From Enterobacter mori LMG 25706 (lineage in GTDB: Bacteria > Pseudomonadota > Gammaproteobacteria > Enterobacterales > Enterobacteriaceae), in assembly GCF_000211415.1 (NCBI RefSeq), contig NZ_GL890776.1, positions 1 through 55,560 on the forward strand: a stretch of DNA of 55,560 nt, written 5' to 3'. Positions 27,869-38,663 of the stretch are shown here, in pieces; within the stretch, counting starts at the first letter, position 1, and each line of letters begins with the position of its first letter. The translations under genes were made by a program, and so were the position numbers. A model generated the notes under the pieces. That model was not told the origin of the DNA. It made no database searches and saw nothing but the letters and a program-made list of their open reading frames with translations.

Positions 27869-29101
27869 CTACTTATGCGGGATCCCGAGCGACTCCGCCA
27901 ACTGCTTCGCTAACTGATTGTTGTCGTCCGCGCCGTACTCCCAGAACATCGCCCCTGCCAGACCTTTCTCTTTGATGTAGTCCGCTTTGATCGCCACAGA
28001 ACGTGGGTTCTCATAGGAAATTGCAAACAGCGCCTTCCCGTCGGCAGTATTCACCGACAGCCATGGCACCTTCGCCTGGTCATCCCAGTGCTCGGTAAAG
28101 CGCTTCTGCGGATCGTTCAATAGCTTCTTCACGATATCGTTGTACTTCACGTAGGTATCTTTGGTCAGGTCATAACCGAGTGACGTGAACAACCCGATCT
28201 CCTGAGGTCCGAAGTAGGGCTGGGTCACCGGATTTTTTTGCGCATCCGGTTTCGTCCAGTCGATCCCCGGCTCGACGGCGCGTTTCGGCACGCGGCCATA
28301 GAAACCGATCCCGAGGTTCATCTGCTGTGGCTTCAGCCCGGCGGCCAGATAATTGTTCACCACAAAATCGACGCTGTATTTATCGGCCGCGGCAACCGTC
28401 GGCCAGGCGCTGGAGTCGTAAAGGTTCGCGTTGAAATACTGCGTCCCGTACGCCATGTCGTAGGTCATCAGGTTGATATAATCGAGCAGCGGGGCGATGG
28501 CTTTGACATCCACCCAGCTTTTCGGACTTTCCGCATTCGCGCCTACCGCGATGGTGACCAGTTTTTCCTGCCCGAACGCCTCACGCATCTCTTTCAGCAG
28601 GGCGGTGAAGTTATCCCGGTCGGCAGGCGTGCTGGCAACCAGCCCCCACGCGCCATTGACCGGATACTCCCAGTCGAGATCGATCCCGTCCAGGCCGTAT
28701 TTACCGACGATCTCCTGCGCGGAGCGGATGAACACCGCGCGCGTCTCTTTAGTTGCCGCTGCGCCAGAGAAGCCACGCGCCCCCCAGCCGCCAACAGAAA
28801 GCAGCACTTTGAGGTTCGGGTTTTGTTTACGCAGGGTTGGGATCAGTGCCAGGTCGGAGGCGACTTTTGGCGATAGCCAGATCTGATGCAGCTTTGCCGG
28901 ATCTTTTAGGGCGGCGTTGGTTTCGTCTTTCTCACTGTTGTAAACAAGACCAAACGAGTAGTTCAGGTGAGTGATCTGGCGGACGTCCAGTGTATTGATA
29001 TCGCCACCCCCGTTAAAGTAGCCCACGGACATCAGGGTACTGGCGGAGGCAACTGACGCGCAAAGCAAGGGTAATGCTGCCAGCAAGGGCAAACGTTTCA
29101 T
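27869..29101 (-). CDS. Secreted GH18 chitinase
   Basis: A 410-residue precursor. A signal peptide (about 1-20) leads into a single GH18 barrel. SVGGWG (102-107) and the catalytic DGIDLDWEYP (138-147, Glu145 as acid/base) are intact, as are MTYDMAYG and AMFWEYGAD near the end. No chitin-binding or type III domain is attached. It would cleave beta-1,4-GlcNAc polymers outside the cytoplasm. The start at MKRLPLLAALPL follows AGAGGAAC. It separates yeaC from pncA, which are neighbours in E. coli, and is flanked by repeats on both sides. Confidence 0.92.
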   Translation of the reverse strand: MKRLPLLAALPLLCASVASASTLMSVGYFNGGGDINTLDVRQITHLNYSFGLVYNSEKDETNAALKDPAKLHQIWLSPKVASDLALIPTLRKQNPNLKVLLSVGGWGARGFSGAAATKETRAVFIRSAQEIVGKYGLDGIDLDWEYPVNGAWGLVASTPADRDNFTALLKEMREAFGQEKLVTIAVGANAESPKSWVDVKAIAPLLDYINLMTYDMAYGTQYFNANLYDSSAWPTVAAADKYSVDFVVNNYLAAGLKPQQMNLGIGFYGRVPKRAVEPGIDWTKPDAQKNPVTQPYFGPQEIGLFTSLGYDLTKDTYVKYNDIVKKLLNDPQKRFTEHWDDQAKVPWLSVNTADGKALFAISYENPRSVAIKADYIKEKGLAGAMFWEYGADDNNQLAKQLAESLGIPHK

Positions 29102-29236
29102 ACAAGTTCCTCTTTGACTTATCAAAAAAAACCACGCCACAGAAAAAGCGTGGCGGAAAAATAACCTGATGAGAATAGCATTGCCGCTTCGCTGAGGATG
29201 CGAGGGAGTTCACTTTATGGGAGATGGAGAGGGGGT

Positions 29237-29312
29237 TGCCGGGTGGCGCTGCGCTTACCCGGCCTACAAAACCAGAGAAGTCGGCCGGGTAAGGCAACGC
29301 CGCCACCCGGCT
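29237..29312. repeat. Pair of inverted REP elements (BIME)
   Basis: Two REP-type units, GCCGGGTGGCG...ACCCGGC (29238-29263) and GCCGGGTAAGGC...CACCCGGC (29284-29311), flank about 20 bp in opposite orientation between the chitinase start and the pncA stop. Confidence 0.8.
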
Positions 29313-29320
29313 AAAAAGGC

Positions 29321-29962
29321 TTACGCCTGCGTTTCCAGCCAGTCTTCCAGCGTATACAGCGTTGCGCCTTCGGCGGCCATATCCATAAACGCCTGGGCGC
29401 TGTCCTGCGGGTTAATGTTCACCCCGCGGCAGCCGTCGGTGATGACGCTGACGGTATACCCCAACTGGAGCGCGTCCAGCACGGTAAACTTCACGCACTA
29501 ATCCGTCGCCAGGCCCAGCACAATCAACTCCGTGATTTCGTGGTGACGTAACCATGCGTCCAGCGCCGTTTTCTGGCGATGCCCGTTATCAAAAAACGCG
29601 CTATAGCTGTCGATAGTCGGGTTTTCCCCTTTATGGAACACCGCGTCGATGGCCTTATGATTCAGGAGGGGATGCAGCTCCGCGCCTTCCGTCTGCTGTA
29701 CACAGTGATCCGGCCAGAAGGTTTGCGCCAGCCCGTCGAGTTCACCCTGGGTGAAGGGCGCAACGTCGTGCTGGCTGGCAAAACTGCCGTGGTTCGCCGG
29801 GTGCCAGTCCTGGCTTGCGACAACCGCCTCACCGCGGGCTTTGCACCAGTCAATCAGCGTATTCGCCACATCAACGGTGCTGTCACCTTCCGCGACGGCC
29901 AGCGCGCCGCCCGCGCAGAAATCATTTTGCAAATCGACCAGTAACAGGGCGCGTTGCTTCAT
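29321..29962 (-). pseudogene. pncA: Nicotinamidase gene with internal amber codon
   Basis: PncA converts nicotinamide to nicotinate for NAD salvage. The frame continues for all 213 codons with good homology (after the stop: CVKFTVLDALQLGYTVSV, ending ETQA), but codon 155 is TAG (29498-29500) where E. coli has Tyr in LATDYC. The catalytic Asp10 and Lys111 are before the stop, while nucleophile Cys156 is the next codon after it. The truncated product cannot be active. A single C-to-G change of TAC explains it. It follows ansA by 9 bp. A sequencing error cannot be excluded. Confidence 0.85.
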
Positions 29963-29971
29963 GTGGCCTCC

Positions 29972-30988
29972 TTATTCGTCCGGGGTCAGCTCGCCGCGCA
30001 GGTTTTGCATCATCGCGCTACGAATGGACTGGATGTCCAGATCCTGGCTCAGTAAATAGTGAAGTTTAGTCAGCGTTGCCTCAACGGTCATATCGAAGCC
30101 GCTGATGACTCCGGCATGTGCGAGCGCGTTGCCGGTAGCGTAGCCGCCCATGTTCACCTTGCCGGACATACACTGGGTCAGGTTCACCACCACGATCCCG
30201 CGCTCGCTGGCTTCCTGAAGCTCTTTCAGGAATTCGCCGTTCTGCGGGGCGTTGCCGACGCCGTAAGAGCGCAAAATCAGCGCTTTCACTGGCTGACGCA
30301 GGAAGTTACGTACCACGTCCGCAGAGATCCCAGGGTAAATCGTCACCACGCCAATCGGTTGTGGGGTAATCGGGTGCACAATCAGCTCACCGGCGGTGTT
30401 CGGCGCAGGCGGCGTGCCCAGACGACGGATATGAATACCCGCTTCCAGCAGCGGCTGCAGGTTAGGTGAGGCGAAAGCGTCAAAGCCGTCTGCGTGCGCT
30501 TTGGTAGTGCGGTTCCCGCGATACAAACGGTTATTGAAGAACAGAGACACTTCGTTAATCGGATAATTCGCCGCAACGTACAGTGAATTAAGCAGGTTGA
30601 TCTGCCCGTCCGAGCGCAGCTCCGCCAGCGGGATTTGCGAGCCAGTGACGATAACCGGCTTGCCCAGATTCTCCAGCATGAAGGAGAGCGCGGAAGCGGT
30701 AAACGCCATGGTGTCGGTGCCGTGCAGGATCACAAAGCCGTCGTACTGGTCGTAATGGGCTTTAATATCATCCGCGATGTGCTGCCAGTCTTCCGGCGTC
30801 ATGTCGGAGGAGTCCATCAGCGGCTCGTATTCGTGGATGGTAAAGTCAGGCATTTCCGGGCGGTGGAATTCAGGCATCAGTGCAAGCTGACGCTGCAGGT
30901 GGCCGGAGACAGGAATATAGCCGTTTTCAGAGCGCTGCATCCCGATGGTACCGCCAGTGTAGGCTACATAAATCGATTTCTTCTGCAT
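29972..30988 (-). CDS. ansA: Cytoplasmic L-asparaginase I
   Basis: It hydrolyses asparagine in the cytoplasm. 338 residues start MQKKSIYVAYTGGTIGMQRS, with YTGGTIG and HGTDTMAFTASAL carrying the two catalytic threonines. The ATG matches the E. coli start; the frame is open 30 codons further upstream through the sppA terminator. It forms an operon with pncA. Confidence 0.96.
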   Translation of the reverse strand: MQKKSIYVAYTGGTIGMQRSENGYIPVSGHLQRQLALMPEFHRPEMPDFTIHEYEPLMDSSDMTPEDWQHIADDIKAHYDQYDGFVILHGTDTMAFTASALSFMLENLGKPVIVTGSQIPLAELRSDGQINLLNSLYVAANYPINEVSLFFNNRLYRGNRTTKAHADGFDAFASPNLQPLLEAGIHIRRLGTPPAPNTAGELIVHPITPQPIGVVTIYPGISADVVRNFLRQPVKALILRSYGVGNAPQNGEFLKELQEASERGIVVVNLTQCMSGKVNMGGYATGNALAHAGVISGFDMTVEATLTKLHYLLSQDLDIQSIRSAMMQNLRGELTPDE

Positions 30989-31014
30989 GGGTGTGAGTTC
31001 TTGTTCTTCAAAAG

Positions 31015-31044
31015 AAAAAATCCCCTCTTCGTGGGAAGAGGGGA
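31015..31044 (-). terminator. sppA terminator
   Basis: TCCCCTCTTC and GAAGAGGGGA form a 10 bp stem. On the minus strand it ends in TTTTTT, just before ansA. Confidence 0.8.
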
Positions 31045-31050
31045 CGGTTT

Positions 31051-32907
31051 TTAACGGACGTTCGCGCAGGTCAGGCAAAACGCGTAACGACTTTGTGGAT
31101 CATTAAAGGCCGCGAGCTTATCGCTTTCCGCCTTCATCGCTTTCGCCGCCGTGGCAACAGGCGCAGGCAGGTAAGCCTGCAGCGCCTCCGGCAGCATGGC
31201 GCGAACGGAAACGGACATGCTGTCCATCACCATATCGAAGAACGACGGCTCGTCCTGATAATACTCAACGTGCCACTGCTTGAGCTTCGCCAGTTCGGCC
31301 GCTTTCTTAACGGCGTCGTCAAAGTCACCCAGACTGTCGACCAGACCGTTGTTCTTCGCGTCCTGCCCGGTCCAGACGTGGCCCTGCGCAATCTGGTCAA
31401 TCTGGTCTGGCGTCTTTTTACGCGAGTCGGCAACCAGCGTGATAAAGCGCTTGTACCCGTTTTCAATGCTGAGCTGCATCATCTCAGAGACTTCAGGCGG
31501 CAGAGATTTCGTCACCGACACATCCGCCAGCGGAGAAGTAGAAACGCCATCGGTATGCACGCCCAGATAGTCCAGACTGTTTTCCACAGTGTTGATCACC
31601 CCGAAGATGCCGATAGAGCCGGTCAATGTGCTTGGGTTGGCGACAATGTAGTTCGCTGGCGTCGAGATCCAATACCCGCCCGATGCGGCCATTCCGCCCA
31701 TTGATACCACCACCGGTTTGCCAGCGGCGCGAGCCGCGGCCAGTTCGGCGCGGATCACCTCTGAAGCACTCACGCTGCCGCCAGGGCTGTTTACGCGCAG
31801 AACAATCGCTTTCACTTTCGGATCAAGGCGCGCATCGCGGATTTGCGATGCGGTGGTGTCCCCGCCAACGTTCCCCGGGGTCTCCTGTCCGTCCATGATA
31901 GCGCCGTTAGCAAATACCACGGCAACGCTGTCGCCGGTCTCATCCGGTTTTTTTGCTGCGTAGTCATACATGCTGATGGCGCTGAAGTTTTTATCCTCTT
32001 TGCTCCAGCCAAACTGTTTGGTCAGCGCTTTTTCGACATCCGCACTGGAGCCCAGCGCGTCAACCAGCTTGTTGTCGAGCGCATATTTCGCGGTATCGCC
32101 GTCAACCTTACGCAGCCCGTCCAGCATGCCGCGCGCGCCAGGGAAGACCTGTTCAGCGGTAATCTGACGGTTGGCGGCAATGGTGCCGAGATAGTTCTGC
32201 CACAGTTCGCCAATCCAGCGGCTGTCCGCTTCACGGGCAGCAGGGGACATATCGTCGCGGATAAACGGCTCAACCGCAGACTTATAGGTACCGACGCGGA
32301 AGACGTGGGTGGTGACTTTCAGCTTGTCGAGCAGCGACTTGTAATACAGCCCGTTGGTGGCAAAACCATGAAGGTCGACCGTACCCTGCGGCGAGAGCCA
32401 GATTTTATTGGCAAAGCTCGCCAGATAATATTGCCCCTGGCTGTAGCTGTCGCCCACGGCAATCACCGGTTTGCCGCTGTCGCGGAACTCGCGCAGCGCT
32501 TTACCGATGTACTGCATGGAAGGCTGATCGCCTCCGGCAAAATCTTTCAGATCCAGCACGATCCCGGTGATGTTGCGGTCGTCTTTGGCCTGACGAATGG
32601 TATCGACGATATCGAACAGGGAGTTTTCCTGCAGACGGTCGGATGTTGCGCCAAACAACTGGCGGCCAATCACGCCCAGACGGTTGCTGGTAGAGGGTTT
32701 ATCAACGATGACGCCGGTGATGTCGAGTAACAGCGCCCCACGGGTCGAATGTTGGGCCTGGTTGGCGTTGCTGATGTGCATCCAGACGCCTACGCAAACC
32801 AGCACCAGGAAGATGAAAAAGATGTTCATCACCAGGTTGCGGACGAAGTTGAGCAGTCGCCACGTCCATTTAAAGAAACCGGCAAAGATTCGCCAAAGGG
32901 TTCGCAT
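31051..32907 (-). CDS. sppA: Signal peptide peptidase SppA (protease IV)
   Basis: An inner-membrane serine protease that degrades cleaved signal peptides. It has 618 residues as in E. coli, with an N-terminal membrane anchor at about 25-45 ([19 protein letters not shown]). The duplicated S49 domains carry the lysine ([12 protein letters not shown]) and serine ([12 protein letters not shown]) of the Ser-Lys dyad. It is divergent from ydjA. Confidence 0.96.
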   Translation of the reverse strand: MRTLWRIFAGFFKWTWRLLNFVRNLVMNIFFIFLVLVCVGVWMHISNANQAQHSTRGALLLDITGVIVDKPSTSNRLGVIGRQLFGATSDRLQENSLFDIVDTIRQAKDDRNITGIVLDLKDFAGGDQPSMQYIGKALREFRDSGKPVIAVGDSYSQGQYYLASFANKIWLSPQGTVDLHGFATNGLYYKSLLDKLKVTTHVFRVGTYKSAVEPFIRDDMSPAAREADSRWIGELWQNYLGTIAANRQITAEQVFPGARGMLDGLRKVDGDTAKYALDNKLVDALGSSADVEKALTKQFGWSKEDKNFSAISMYDYAAKKPDETGDSVAVVFANGAIMDGQETPGNVGGDTTASQIRDARLDPKVKAIVLRVNSPGGSVSASEVIRAELAAARAAGKPVVVSMGGMAASGGYWISTPANYIVANPSTLTGSIGIFGVINTVENSLDYLGVHTDGVSTSPLADVSVTKSLPPEVSEMMQLSIENGYKRFITLVADSRKKTPDQIDQIAQGHVWTGQDAKNNGLVDSLGDFDDAVKKAAELAKLKQWHVEYYQDEPSFFDMVMDSMSVSVRAMLPEALQAYLPAPVATAAKAMKAESDKLAAFNDPQSRYAFCLTCANVR

Positions 32908-33074
32908 GTATTCTCCCTAACCAGAAAATGACTGTTTCCGTCGCCACGTGACGGTAATGTTGGGCTATCGTAATGACCCAACCGCCACTTGTCAGCAGGA
33001 ATCGCCTGACACGCTGTAACAAAATCTGCCGCCGTGTTAATTTTGTGAGTAAATTTCAAGAAAGGAGTTAACCA

Positions 33075-33626
33075 ATGGATGCACTTGAACTGCTTGTTAA
33101 CCGCCGTAGCGCGTCGCGTCTGGCCGAGCCTGCTCCAGCGGGCGAGCAGCTGGAAAACATTCTGCGTGCGGGCCTGCGCGCGCCGGATCATGGCACGCTC
33201 CAGCCCTGGCACTTCTTTGTGATTGAAGCCGAAGGCCGCGACCGCTTCAGTGCGTTACTGGAAAAAGGCGCGGTTGCTGCTGGTCAGGATGAGAAAGGGA
33301 TTGATAAAGCCCGCAGTGCGCCTTTCCGCGCGCCGATGATCATCGCTGTCGTGGCGAAATGTCAGGCCGACCATAAGGTGCCGGTCTGGGAGCAGGAAAT
33401 GTCCGCAGGCTGCGCGGTGATGGCGATGCAAATGGCCGCCGTCGCGCAGGGCTTCAATGGCATCTGGCGCACCGGGCCGCTGACCGAGAGTTCGGTCGTG
33501 CGTGATGGCTTTGCCTGTGGCGAGCACGATAAAATTGTCGGCTTCCTCTATCTTGGCACCCCGCAGCTTAAAGCCTCCAGCACCATCAGCGTGCCGGACA
33601 CCACGCCTTTCGTCAGCCGTTTCTGA
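33075..33626 (+). CDS. ydjA: FMN-dependent nitroreductase-family protein YdjA
   Basis: A 183-residue flavoprotein with the nitroreductase start [20 protein letters not shown] and the [15 protein letters not shown] flavin-binding region, matching E. coli YdjA. The physiological substrate is unknown. AAAGGAG precedes the ATG. It sits upstream of selD, separated by a long hairpin. Confidence 0.93.
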   Translation: MDALELLVNRRSASRLAEPAPAGEQLENILRAGLRAPDHGTLQPWHFFVIEAEGRDRFSALLEKGAVAAGQDEKGIDKARSAPFRAPMIIAVVAKCQADHKVPVWEQEMSAGCAVMAMQMAAVAQGFNGIWRTGPLTESSVVRDGFACGEHDKIVGFLYLGTPQLKASSTISVPDTTPFVSRF

Positions 33627-33640
33627 TAACCCGCGCTAAA

Positions 33641-33679
33641 CTGTCTGGATTCTGAGCATCCGCCGCAGAATTCAGACAG
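33641..33679. other. Long hairpin between ydjA and selD
   Basis: CTGTCTG-G-ATTCTG and CAGAAT-T-CAGACAG form a 13-pair stem with one mismatch and an 11-base loop. No T-run follows, so it may be an RNA stability or processing element rather than a terminator. Confidence 0.5.
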
Positions 33680-33742
33680 TCATACTTACCTCTTTATGGA
33701 ATGAGCGCTACCATAGCGCGATTGAGATGACAGGAGACGTCC

Positions 33743-34786
33743 ATGAGCGAGCAAACCATTCGTTTAACGCAATACAGCCACGGAGCCGGTTGCGGTTGTA
33801 AAATTTCCCCGAAAGTGCTGGAGACCATCCTGCACAGCGAACAGGCGAAGTTTGTCGACCCGAACCTGCTTGTCGGTAACGAAACGCGTGACGATGCAGC
33901 GGTTTATGACTTAGGTAACGGCACCAGCATTATCAGCACCACTGATTTCTTTATGCCGATTGTCGACAACCCGTTCGATTTCGGGCGCATTGCGGCGCCC
34001 AACGCCATCAGCGATATCTTCGCGATGGGCGGTAAGCCGATCATGGCGATTGCCATTCTGGGCTGGCCGATTAACACCATTCCACCTGAGATTGCCCGTG
34101 ATGTGATTGAGGGCGGGCGCTTTGCCTGTCAGCAGGCGGGGATTGCCCTGGCCGGTGGTCACTCTATCGATGCGCCGGAGCCGATCTTCGGCCTGGCCGT
34201 TACGGGCGTGGTACCGACCGAGCGTGTGAAGCGCAACAGCACCGCGCAGGCGGGCTGCAAGCTGTTCCTCCCCAAGCCGCTGGGCATTGGCGTACTCACC
34301 ACCGCCGAGAAAAAATCCCTGCTGAAGCCCGAGCACGTGGGTCTGGCAACGGAAGTGATGTGCCAGATGAACCTCGCGGGTGCGGCTTTCGCCAACATCG
34401 ACGGCGTGAAGGCGATGACCGACGTGACCGGTTTTGGTCTGCTGGGGCACCTGAGTGAAGTCTGCCAGGGCGCTGGCGTTCAGGCGCAGGTCTGGTATCA
34501 GGACGTGCCGAAGCTGCCGGGCGTGGAAGAGTATATTGCTCAGGGCGCGGTGCCGGGCGGTACCCAGCGCAACTTCGCCAGCTACGGTCACCTGATGGGC
34601 GAGATGCCTGAAGCGTGGCGCAACCTGCTGTGCGATCCGCAAACCTCCGGCGGCCTGCTGCTGGCGGTTACGCCGGGATCCGAAGCCGACGTTCAGGCGA
34701 CCGCCGCTGAGTTTGGCATCACCCTGACGGCGATCGGCGAGCTGGTGACCGCGCGCGGCGGCCGACCGATGATTGAGATCCGTTAA
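33743..34786 (+). CDS. selD: Selenophosphate synthase
   Basis: It makes selenophosphate from selenide and ATP for selenocysteine and selenouridine synthesis. 347 residues, with the catalytic GAGCGCKIS (Cys17, Lys20) and [12 protein letters not shown] nucleotide-binding motifs matching E. coli SelD. GACAGGAGAC precedes the ATG. topB follows after 4 bp, so the two are coupled. Confidence 0.97.
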   Translation: MSEQTIRLTQYSHGAGCGCKISPKVLETILHSEQAKFVDPNLLVGNETRDDAAVYDLGNGTSIISTTDFFMPIVDNPFDFGRIAAPNAISDIFAMGGKPIMAIAILGWPINTIPPEIARDVIEGGRFACQQAGIALAGGHSIDAPEPIFGLAVTGVVPTERVKRNSTAQAGCKLFLPKPLGIGVLTTAEKKSLLKPEHVGLATEVMCQMNLAGAAFANIDGVKAMTDVTGFGLLGHLSEVCQGAGVQAQVWYQDVPKLPGVEEYIAQGAVPGGTQRNFASYGHLMGEMPEAWRNLLCDPQTSGGLLLAVTPGSEADVQATAAEFGITLTAIGELVTARGGRPMIEIR

Positions 34787-34790
34787 TTCG

Positions 34791-36704
34791 ATGCGGTTGT
34801 TTATTGCCGAAAAGCCGAGCCTGGCCCGCGCCATTGCCGATGTGCTGCCTAAACCGCATCGCAAAGGCGACGGCTTCATCGAATGCGGTAACGGGCAGGT
34901 GGTCACCTGGTGTATTGGTCACCTGCTTGAGCAGGCGCAGCCGGATGTCTACGACAGCCGCTATGCCCGCTGGAACCTGAACGATCTGCCCATCGTGCCG
35001 GAAAAATGGCGCCTGCAGCCCCGGCCTTCGGTCACCAAACAGCTCAACGTGATCAAGCGCTTCCTGCATGAAGCGGCTGAAATCGTGCATGCGGGTGACC
35101 CGGACAGGGAAGGGCAGCTCCTGGTCGATGAAGTGCTGGACTACCTGGAGCTGGCGCCGGAAAAGCGCCAGCAGGTGCAGCGCTGTTTAATTAACGACCT
35201 CAACCCGCAGGCCGTCGAGCGGGCAATCTCGCGCCTGCGCGCCAACAGCGAGTTTATTCCACTGTGCGTCTCGGCTTTAGCCCGCGCCCGCGCCGACTGG
35301 CTGTACGGTATCAATATGACTCGCGCCTACACCATCCTCGGGCGCAACGCGGGCTATCAGGGCGTGCTCTCCGTGGGCCGCGTGCAGACGCCGGTGCTGG
35401 GGCTGGTGGTTCGCCGTGATGAAGAGATTGAAAACTTCGTCGCCAAAGATTTCTTTGAAGTGAAAGCGCATATCGTCACCCCAAAAGACGAGCGCTTTAC
35501 CGCCGTCTGGCAGCCGAGCGACGCCTGCGAGTCATACCAGGATGAAGAGGGGCGTCTGCTCCATCGTCCGCTGGCGGATCACGTGGTTAACCGCATTACC
35601 GGGCAGCCCGCTATCGTCACCAGCTATAACGATAAACGGGAATCAGAACCCGCGCCGCTGCCATTTTCGCTCTCTGCACTTCAGATTGAGGCGGCCAAAA
35701 AGTTTGGCCTGAGCGCGCAGAACGTACTGGATATCTGCCAAAAGCTCTACGAAACCCATAAGCTCATCACCTATCCGCGTTCGGACAGCCGCTATCTGCC
35801 GGAAGAACACTTTGCCGGACGCCACTCGGTGATGAACGCCATCGGCGTGCATGCGCCGGATCTGCTCCCGCAGCCGGCGGTCAACCCGGACACCCATAAC
35901 CGCTGCTGGGATGATAAAAAGGTGGATGCCCACCACGCGATTATCCCGACGGCGCGTGCCAGCAGCGTCAATCTGACCGAGAACGAAGCGAAGGTGTACA
36001 ACCTGGTCGCTCGTCAGTACCTGATGCAGTTCTGCCCGGACGCGGTGTTCCGTAAATGCGTCATTGAGCTTGAGATTGCCAAAGGCAAGTTTGTCGCCAA
36101 AGCGCGTTTCCTTGCGGAAGCGGGCTGGCGCACGCTGCTCGGTAACAAAGAGCGCGACGAGGAGAATGACGGCACGCCGCTGCCGGTGGTCGCTAAAGAT
36201 GACGAGCTGCTGTGCGAGAAGGGCGAAGTGGTTGAGCGTCAGACCCAGCCGCCGCGCCATTTCACCGACGCGACGCTGCTTTCCGCCATGACCGGGATCG
36301 CCCGTTTTGTGCAGGATAAAGATCTGAAGAAGATCCTCCGCGCCACCGACGGTTTGGGTACGGAAGCAACCCGCGCGGGGATTATCGAGCTGCTGTTTAA
36401 GCGTGGTTTTCTCGAGAAAAAAGGGCGCTATATCCATTCGACAGAGCCGGGCCGGGCACTGATTCACTCCTTGCCAGAGCTGGCCGCGAGGCCGGACATG
36501 ACCGCGCACTGGGAGTCGGTGCTGACGCAGATCAGCGAGAAGCAGTGCCGCTATCAGGACTTTATGCAGCCGCTGGTCGGGACGCTTTACCAACTGATCG
36601 ATCAGGCGCGCAGCACGCCGGTGAAAACGTTCAGAGGGATGGTTGCACCCGGTGGTGGCGCGAAGAAAACGTTTAAAAAGAAAAAGAGCGCGGCAGCCTC
36701 TTAA
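34791..36704 (+). CDS. topB: DNA topoisomerase III
   Basis: A type IA topoisomerase that decatenates DNA. The start at [15 protein letters not shown] gives 637 residues; the frame runs six codons upstream into selD. The Toprim motifs ([15 protein letters not shown]) and the active-site tyrosine in [12 protein letters not shown] are present. The C-terminal basic tail ([13 protein letters not shown]) is shorter than in E. coli (653 residues). Confidence 0.96.
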   Translation: MRLFIAEKPSLARAIADVLPKPHRKGDGFIECGNGQVVTWCIGHLLEQAQPDVYDSRYARWNLNDLPIVPEKWRLQPRPSVTKQLNVIKRFLHEAAEIVHAGDPDREGQLLVDEVLDYLELAPEKRQQVQRCLINDLNPQAVERAISRLRANSEFIPLCVSALARARADWLYGINMTRAYTILGRNAGYQGVLSVGRVQTPVLGLVVRRDEEIENFVAKDFFEVKAHIVTPKDERFTAVWQPSDACESYQDEEGRLLHRPLADHVVNRITGQPAIVTSYNDKRESEPAPLPFSLSALQIEAAKKFGLSAQNVLDICQKLYETHKLITYPRSDSRYLPEEHFAGRHSVMNAIGVHAPDLLPQPAVNPDTHNRCWDDKKVDAHHAIIPTARASSVNLTENEAKVYNLVARQYLMQFCPDAVFRKCVIELEIAKGKFVAKARFLAEAGWRTLLGNKERDEENDGTPLPVVAKDDELLCEKGEVVERQTQPPRHFTDATLLSAMTGIARFVQDKDLKKILRATDGLGTEATRAGIIELLFKRGFLEKKGRYIHSTEPGRALIHSLPELAARPDMTAHWESVLTQISEKQCRYQDFMQPLVGTLYQLIDQARSTPVKTFRGMVAPGGGAKKTFKKKKSAAAS

Positions 36705-36706
36705 AC

Positions 36707-36798
36707 CGTAGGCCGGGTAAGGCGCAGCCGACACCCGGCGAAAAGCAGCTCTGCGGCCTTAAAAAAGCCCGGTGGCGCTAACGCTTACCGGGCCTACA
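36707..36798. repeat. BIME of two REP units between topB and gdhA
   Basis: GTAGGCCGGGTAAGGCGC...CACCCGG and, inverted, GCCCGGTGGCGC...CCGGGCCTAC lie between two converging genes, a common place for REP pairs. Confidence 0.85.
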
Positions 36799-36820
36799 AG
36801 GGCGAGAATGCAGCGAAAGC

Positions 36821-38164
36821 TTAAATCACGCCCTGCCCAATCATCGCATCCGCCACCTTCACGAACCCGGCAATATTCGCCCCGCGCACGTAGTTGGTTT
36901 GCGATGCTTCACCGCCGTACTCCACGCAGGCATGGTGAATATCCAGCATGATGTGGTGCAGGCGCGCATCCACTTTCTCCGCCTTCCAGCCGAGGCGCGC
37001 GGCGTTTTGCGCCATCTCGAGGCCGGAGGTCGCCACGCCGCCCGCGTTAGCGGCCTCGCCCGGCGCAAACAGCACGCCCGCTTCCAGGAACAGGTCCGTC
37101 GCGTCGATGGTGGTCGGCATATTCGCCCCTTCAGCTACGGCTTTCACGCCGTTGCTAATCAATGTACGCGCGGCTTCAACATCCAACTCGTTCTGCGTTG
37201 CGCACGGCAGGGCGATATCCACCCGCACGCCCCACGGCTGTTTCCCTTCCAGGTAGGTCAGGCCAAACTCTCGGGCATAATCCGCCACGCGACCGTCGCG
37301 GCTGGCTTTGATTTCACACAGGCGCGCCAGTTTCTCTGCTGTGAAGCCCGCTTCATCCACCACCGTGCCGCTGGAGTCAGAGGCGGTTACCACGCGAGCG
37401 CCAAACTGCATCGCTTTCTCAATAGCGTACTGCGCCACGTTACCGGAGCCGGACACCGCGACGCGCATCCCTTCAAAACCTAAGCCGTGACGCTTGAGCA
37501 TGGCTTCGGTGAAGTAAACCAGGCCGTATCCGGTCGCTTCCGGGCGGATCAGACTCCCGCCAAACGACAGCCCCTTGCCGGTAAAGACGCAGGCGCTGTT
37601 ATTAGAGAGTTTTTTCATCATCCCGGCCATAAAGCCCACTTCACGTCCACCGACGCCGATATCACCGGCAGGAACGTCGGTGTCAGGACCAAGATGACGA
37701 TACAGTTCGGTCATTAGCGCCTGGCAGAAGCGCATCACTTCGCCTTCGCTTTTGCCTTTCGGATCGAAATCGCTGCCGCCTTTCCCGCCGCCCATCGGAA
37801 GCGTGGTGAGGGCGTTTTTAAAGGTCTGCTCGAAGCCGAGGAACTTCAGAATCGACAGGTTTACGGACGGGTGGAAGCGCATGCCGCCCTTAAACGGGCC
37901 AATGGCGGAGTTAAACTGTACGCGCCACGCACGATTGACTTGCACCTGATTGCGATCGTCAACCCATGTCACGCGGAACTGGATCACGCGTTCTGGCTCG
38001 ACAAGGCGTTCAAGCAGAGACATCTGACGGTAGCGCGGATTTTGTTCAAGGAAGGGCCACAGCGTGGTCATTACTTCACGAACGGCCTGCGCGAACTCGC
38101 TTTGGTGCGGGTCGCGCTGCTGAACATGGGCAAGGAAACTTTCCAGAGTGCGTGTCTGATCCAT
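36821..38164 (-). CDS. gdhA: NADP-specific glutamate dehydrogenase
   Basis: It assimilates ammonia into 2-oxoglutarate to give glutamate when ammonia is abundant. 447 residues like E. coli GdhA, with the substrate-lysine motif LPMGGGKGGSDFDPKG and the Rossmann VSGSGNVAQY. AAGAGGTTCTTAT precedes the ATG. It is divergent from ynjH across 229 bp with no further gene. Confidence 0.97.
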   Translation of the reverse strand: MDQTRTLESFLAHVQQRDPHQSEFAQAVREVMTTLWPFLEQNPRYRQMSLLERLVEPERVIQFRVTWVDDRNQVQVNRAWRVQFNSAIGPFKGGMRFHPSVNLSILKFLGFEQTFKNALTTLPMGGGKGGSDFDPKGKSEGEVMRFCQALMTELYRHLGPDTDVPAGDIGVGGREVGFMAGMMKKLSNNSACVFTGKGLSFGGSLIRPEATGYGLVYFTEAMLKRHGLGFEGMRVAVSGSGNVAQYAIEKAMQFGARVVTASDSSGTVVDEAGFTAEKLARLCEIKASRDGRVADYAREFGLTYLEGKQPWGVRVDIALPCATQNELDVEAARTLISNGVKAVAEGANMPTTIDATDLFLEAGVLFAPGEAANAGGVATSGLEMAQNAARLGWKAEKVDARLHHIMLDIHHACVEYGGEASQTNYVRGANIAGFVKVADAMIGQGVI

Positions 38165-38393
38165 AGATATAAGAACCTCTTATAGTAATTTATGTGTGTT
38201 GCTTATGCGATTTGTGTTGTTTTTTTGACTATACCACCCGTACCGCTTTGTGAGGCAAGCAGAAATGTGTGCCGAAAGGGAAATTCATGAGAGAGGGCGG
38301 GTCATAACCAAAAGCGATGGCGAGATAAATTAAAGGTTCTGCTCAGGTTTACCGTTATAGTCAATATCAGGACACATACAGGAAGACAAGTCG

Positions 38394-38663
38394 ATGAACC
38401 GTTACGTGATGACCGCGTTATGTTTGATGTTTACCGCTGGCGCTCAGGCTGACCGCATTCGCCCGGATGTGGAAGTGAACGTGCCGCCAGAGGTTTTTAG
38501 CTCCAGCGGCCAGCGCGCGCAGCCGTGCAATCAGTGCTGCATCTATCAGGATCAAAACTATTCTGAAGGGGCGGTGGTTAAAGCGGACGGTGTTTTACTG
38601 CAGTGCCAGCGTGATGAACGCACCATTAGCACGAATCCGCTGGTCTGGCGTCGCGTAAAATAA
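38394..38663 (+). CDS. ynjH: DUF1496 periplasmic protein YnjH
   Basis: An 89-residue protein with a signal peptide (about 1-19) and four cysteines (45, 48, 49, 71) in CNQCCIYQDQNYSEG and LLQCQRDE, which matches E. coli YnjH. Cysteines in an exported protein suggest disulfides or metal binding. The function is unknown. Its 3' end overlaps nudG by 38 bp, convergent. Confidence 0.92.
   Translation: MNRYVMTALCLMFTAGAQADRIRPDVEVNVPPEVFSSSGQRAQPCNQCCIYQDQNYSEGAVVKADGVLLQCQRDERTISTNPLVWRRVK

Noticed and set aside
29498..29500. Pyrrolysine or programmed read-through in pncA
   Set aside because: No pyrrolysine system is known in Enterobacteriaceae and no read-through signal is seen; a point mutation is simpler.
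36707..36798. CRISPR-like repeats between topB and gdhA
   Set aside because: Only two inverted, imperfect REP units and no spacers; REP pair is the right description.
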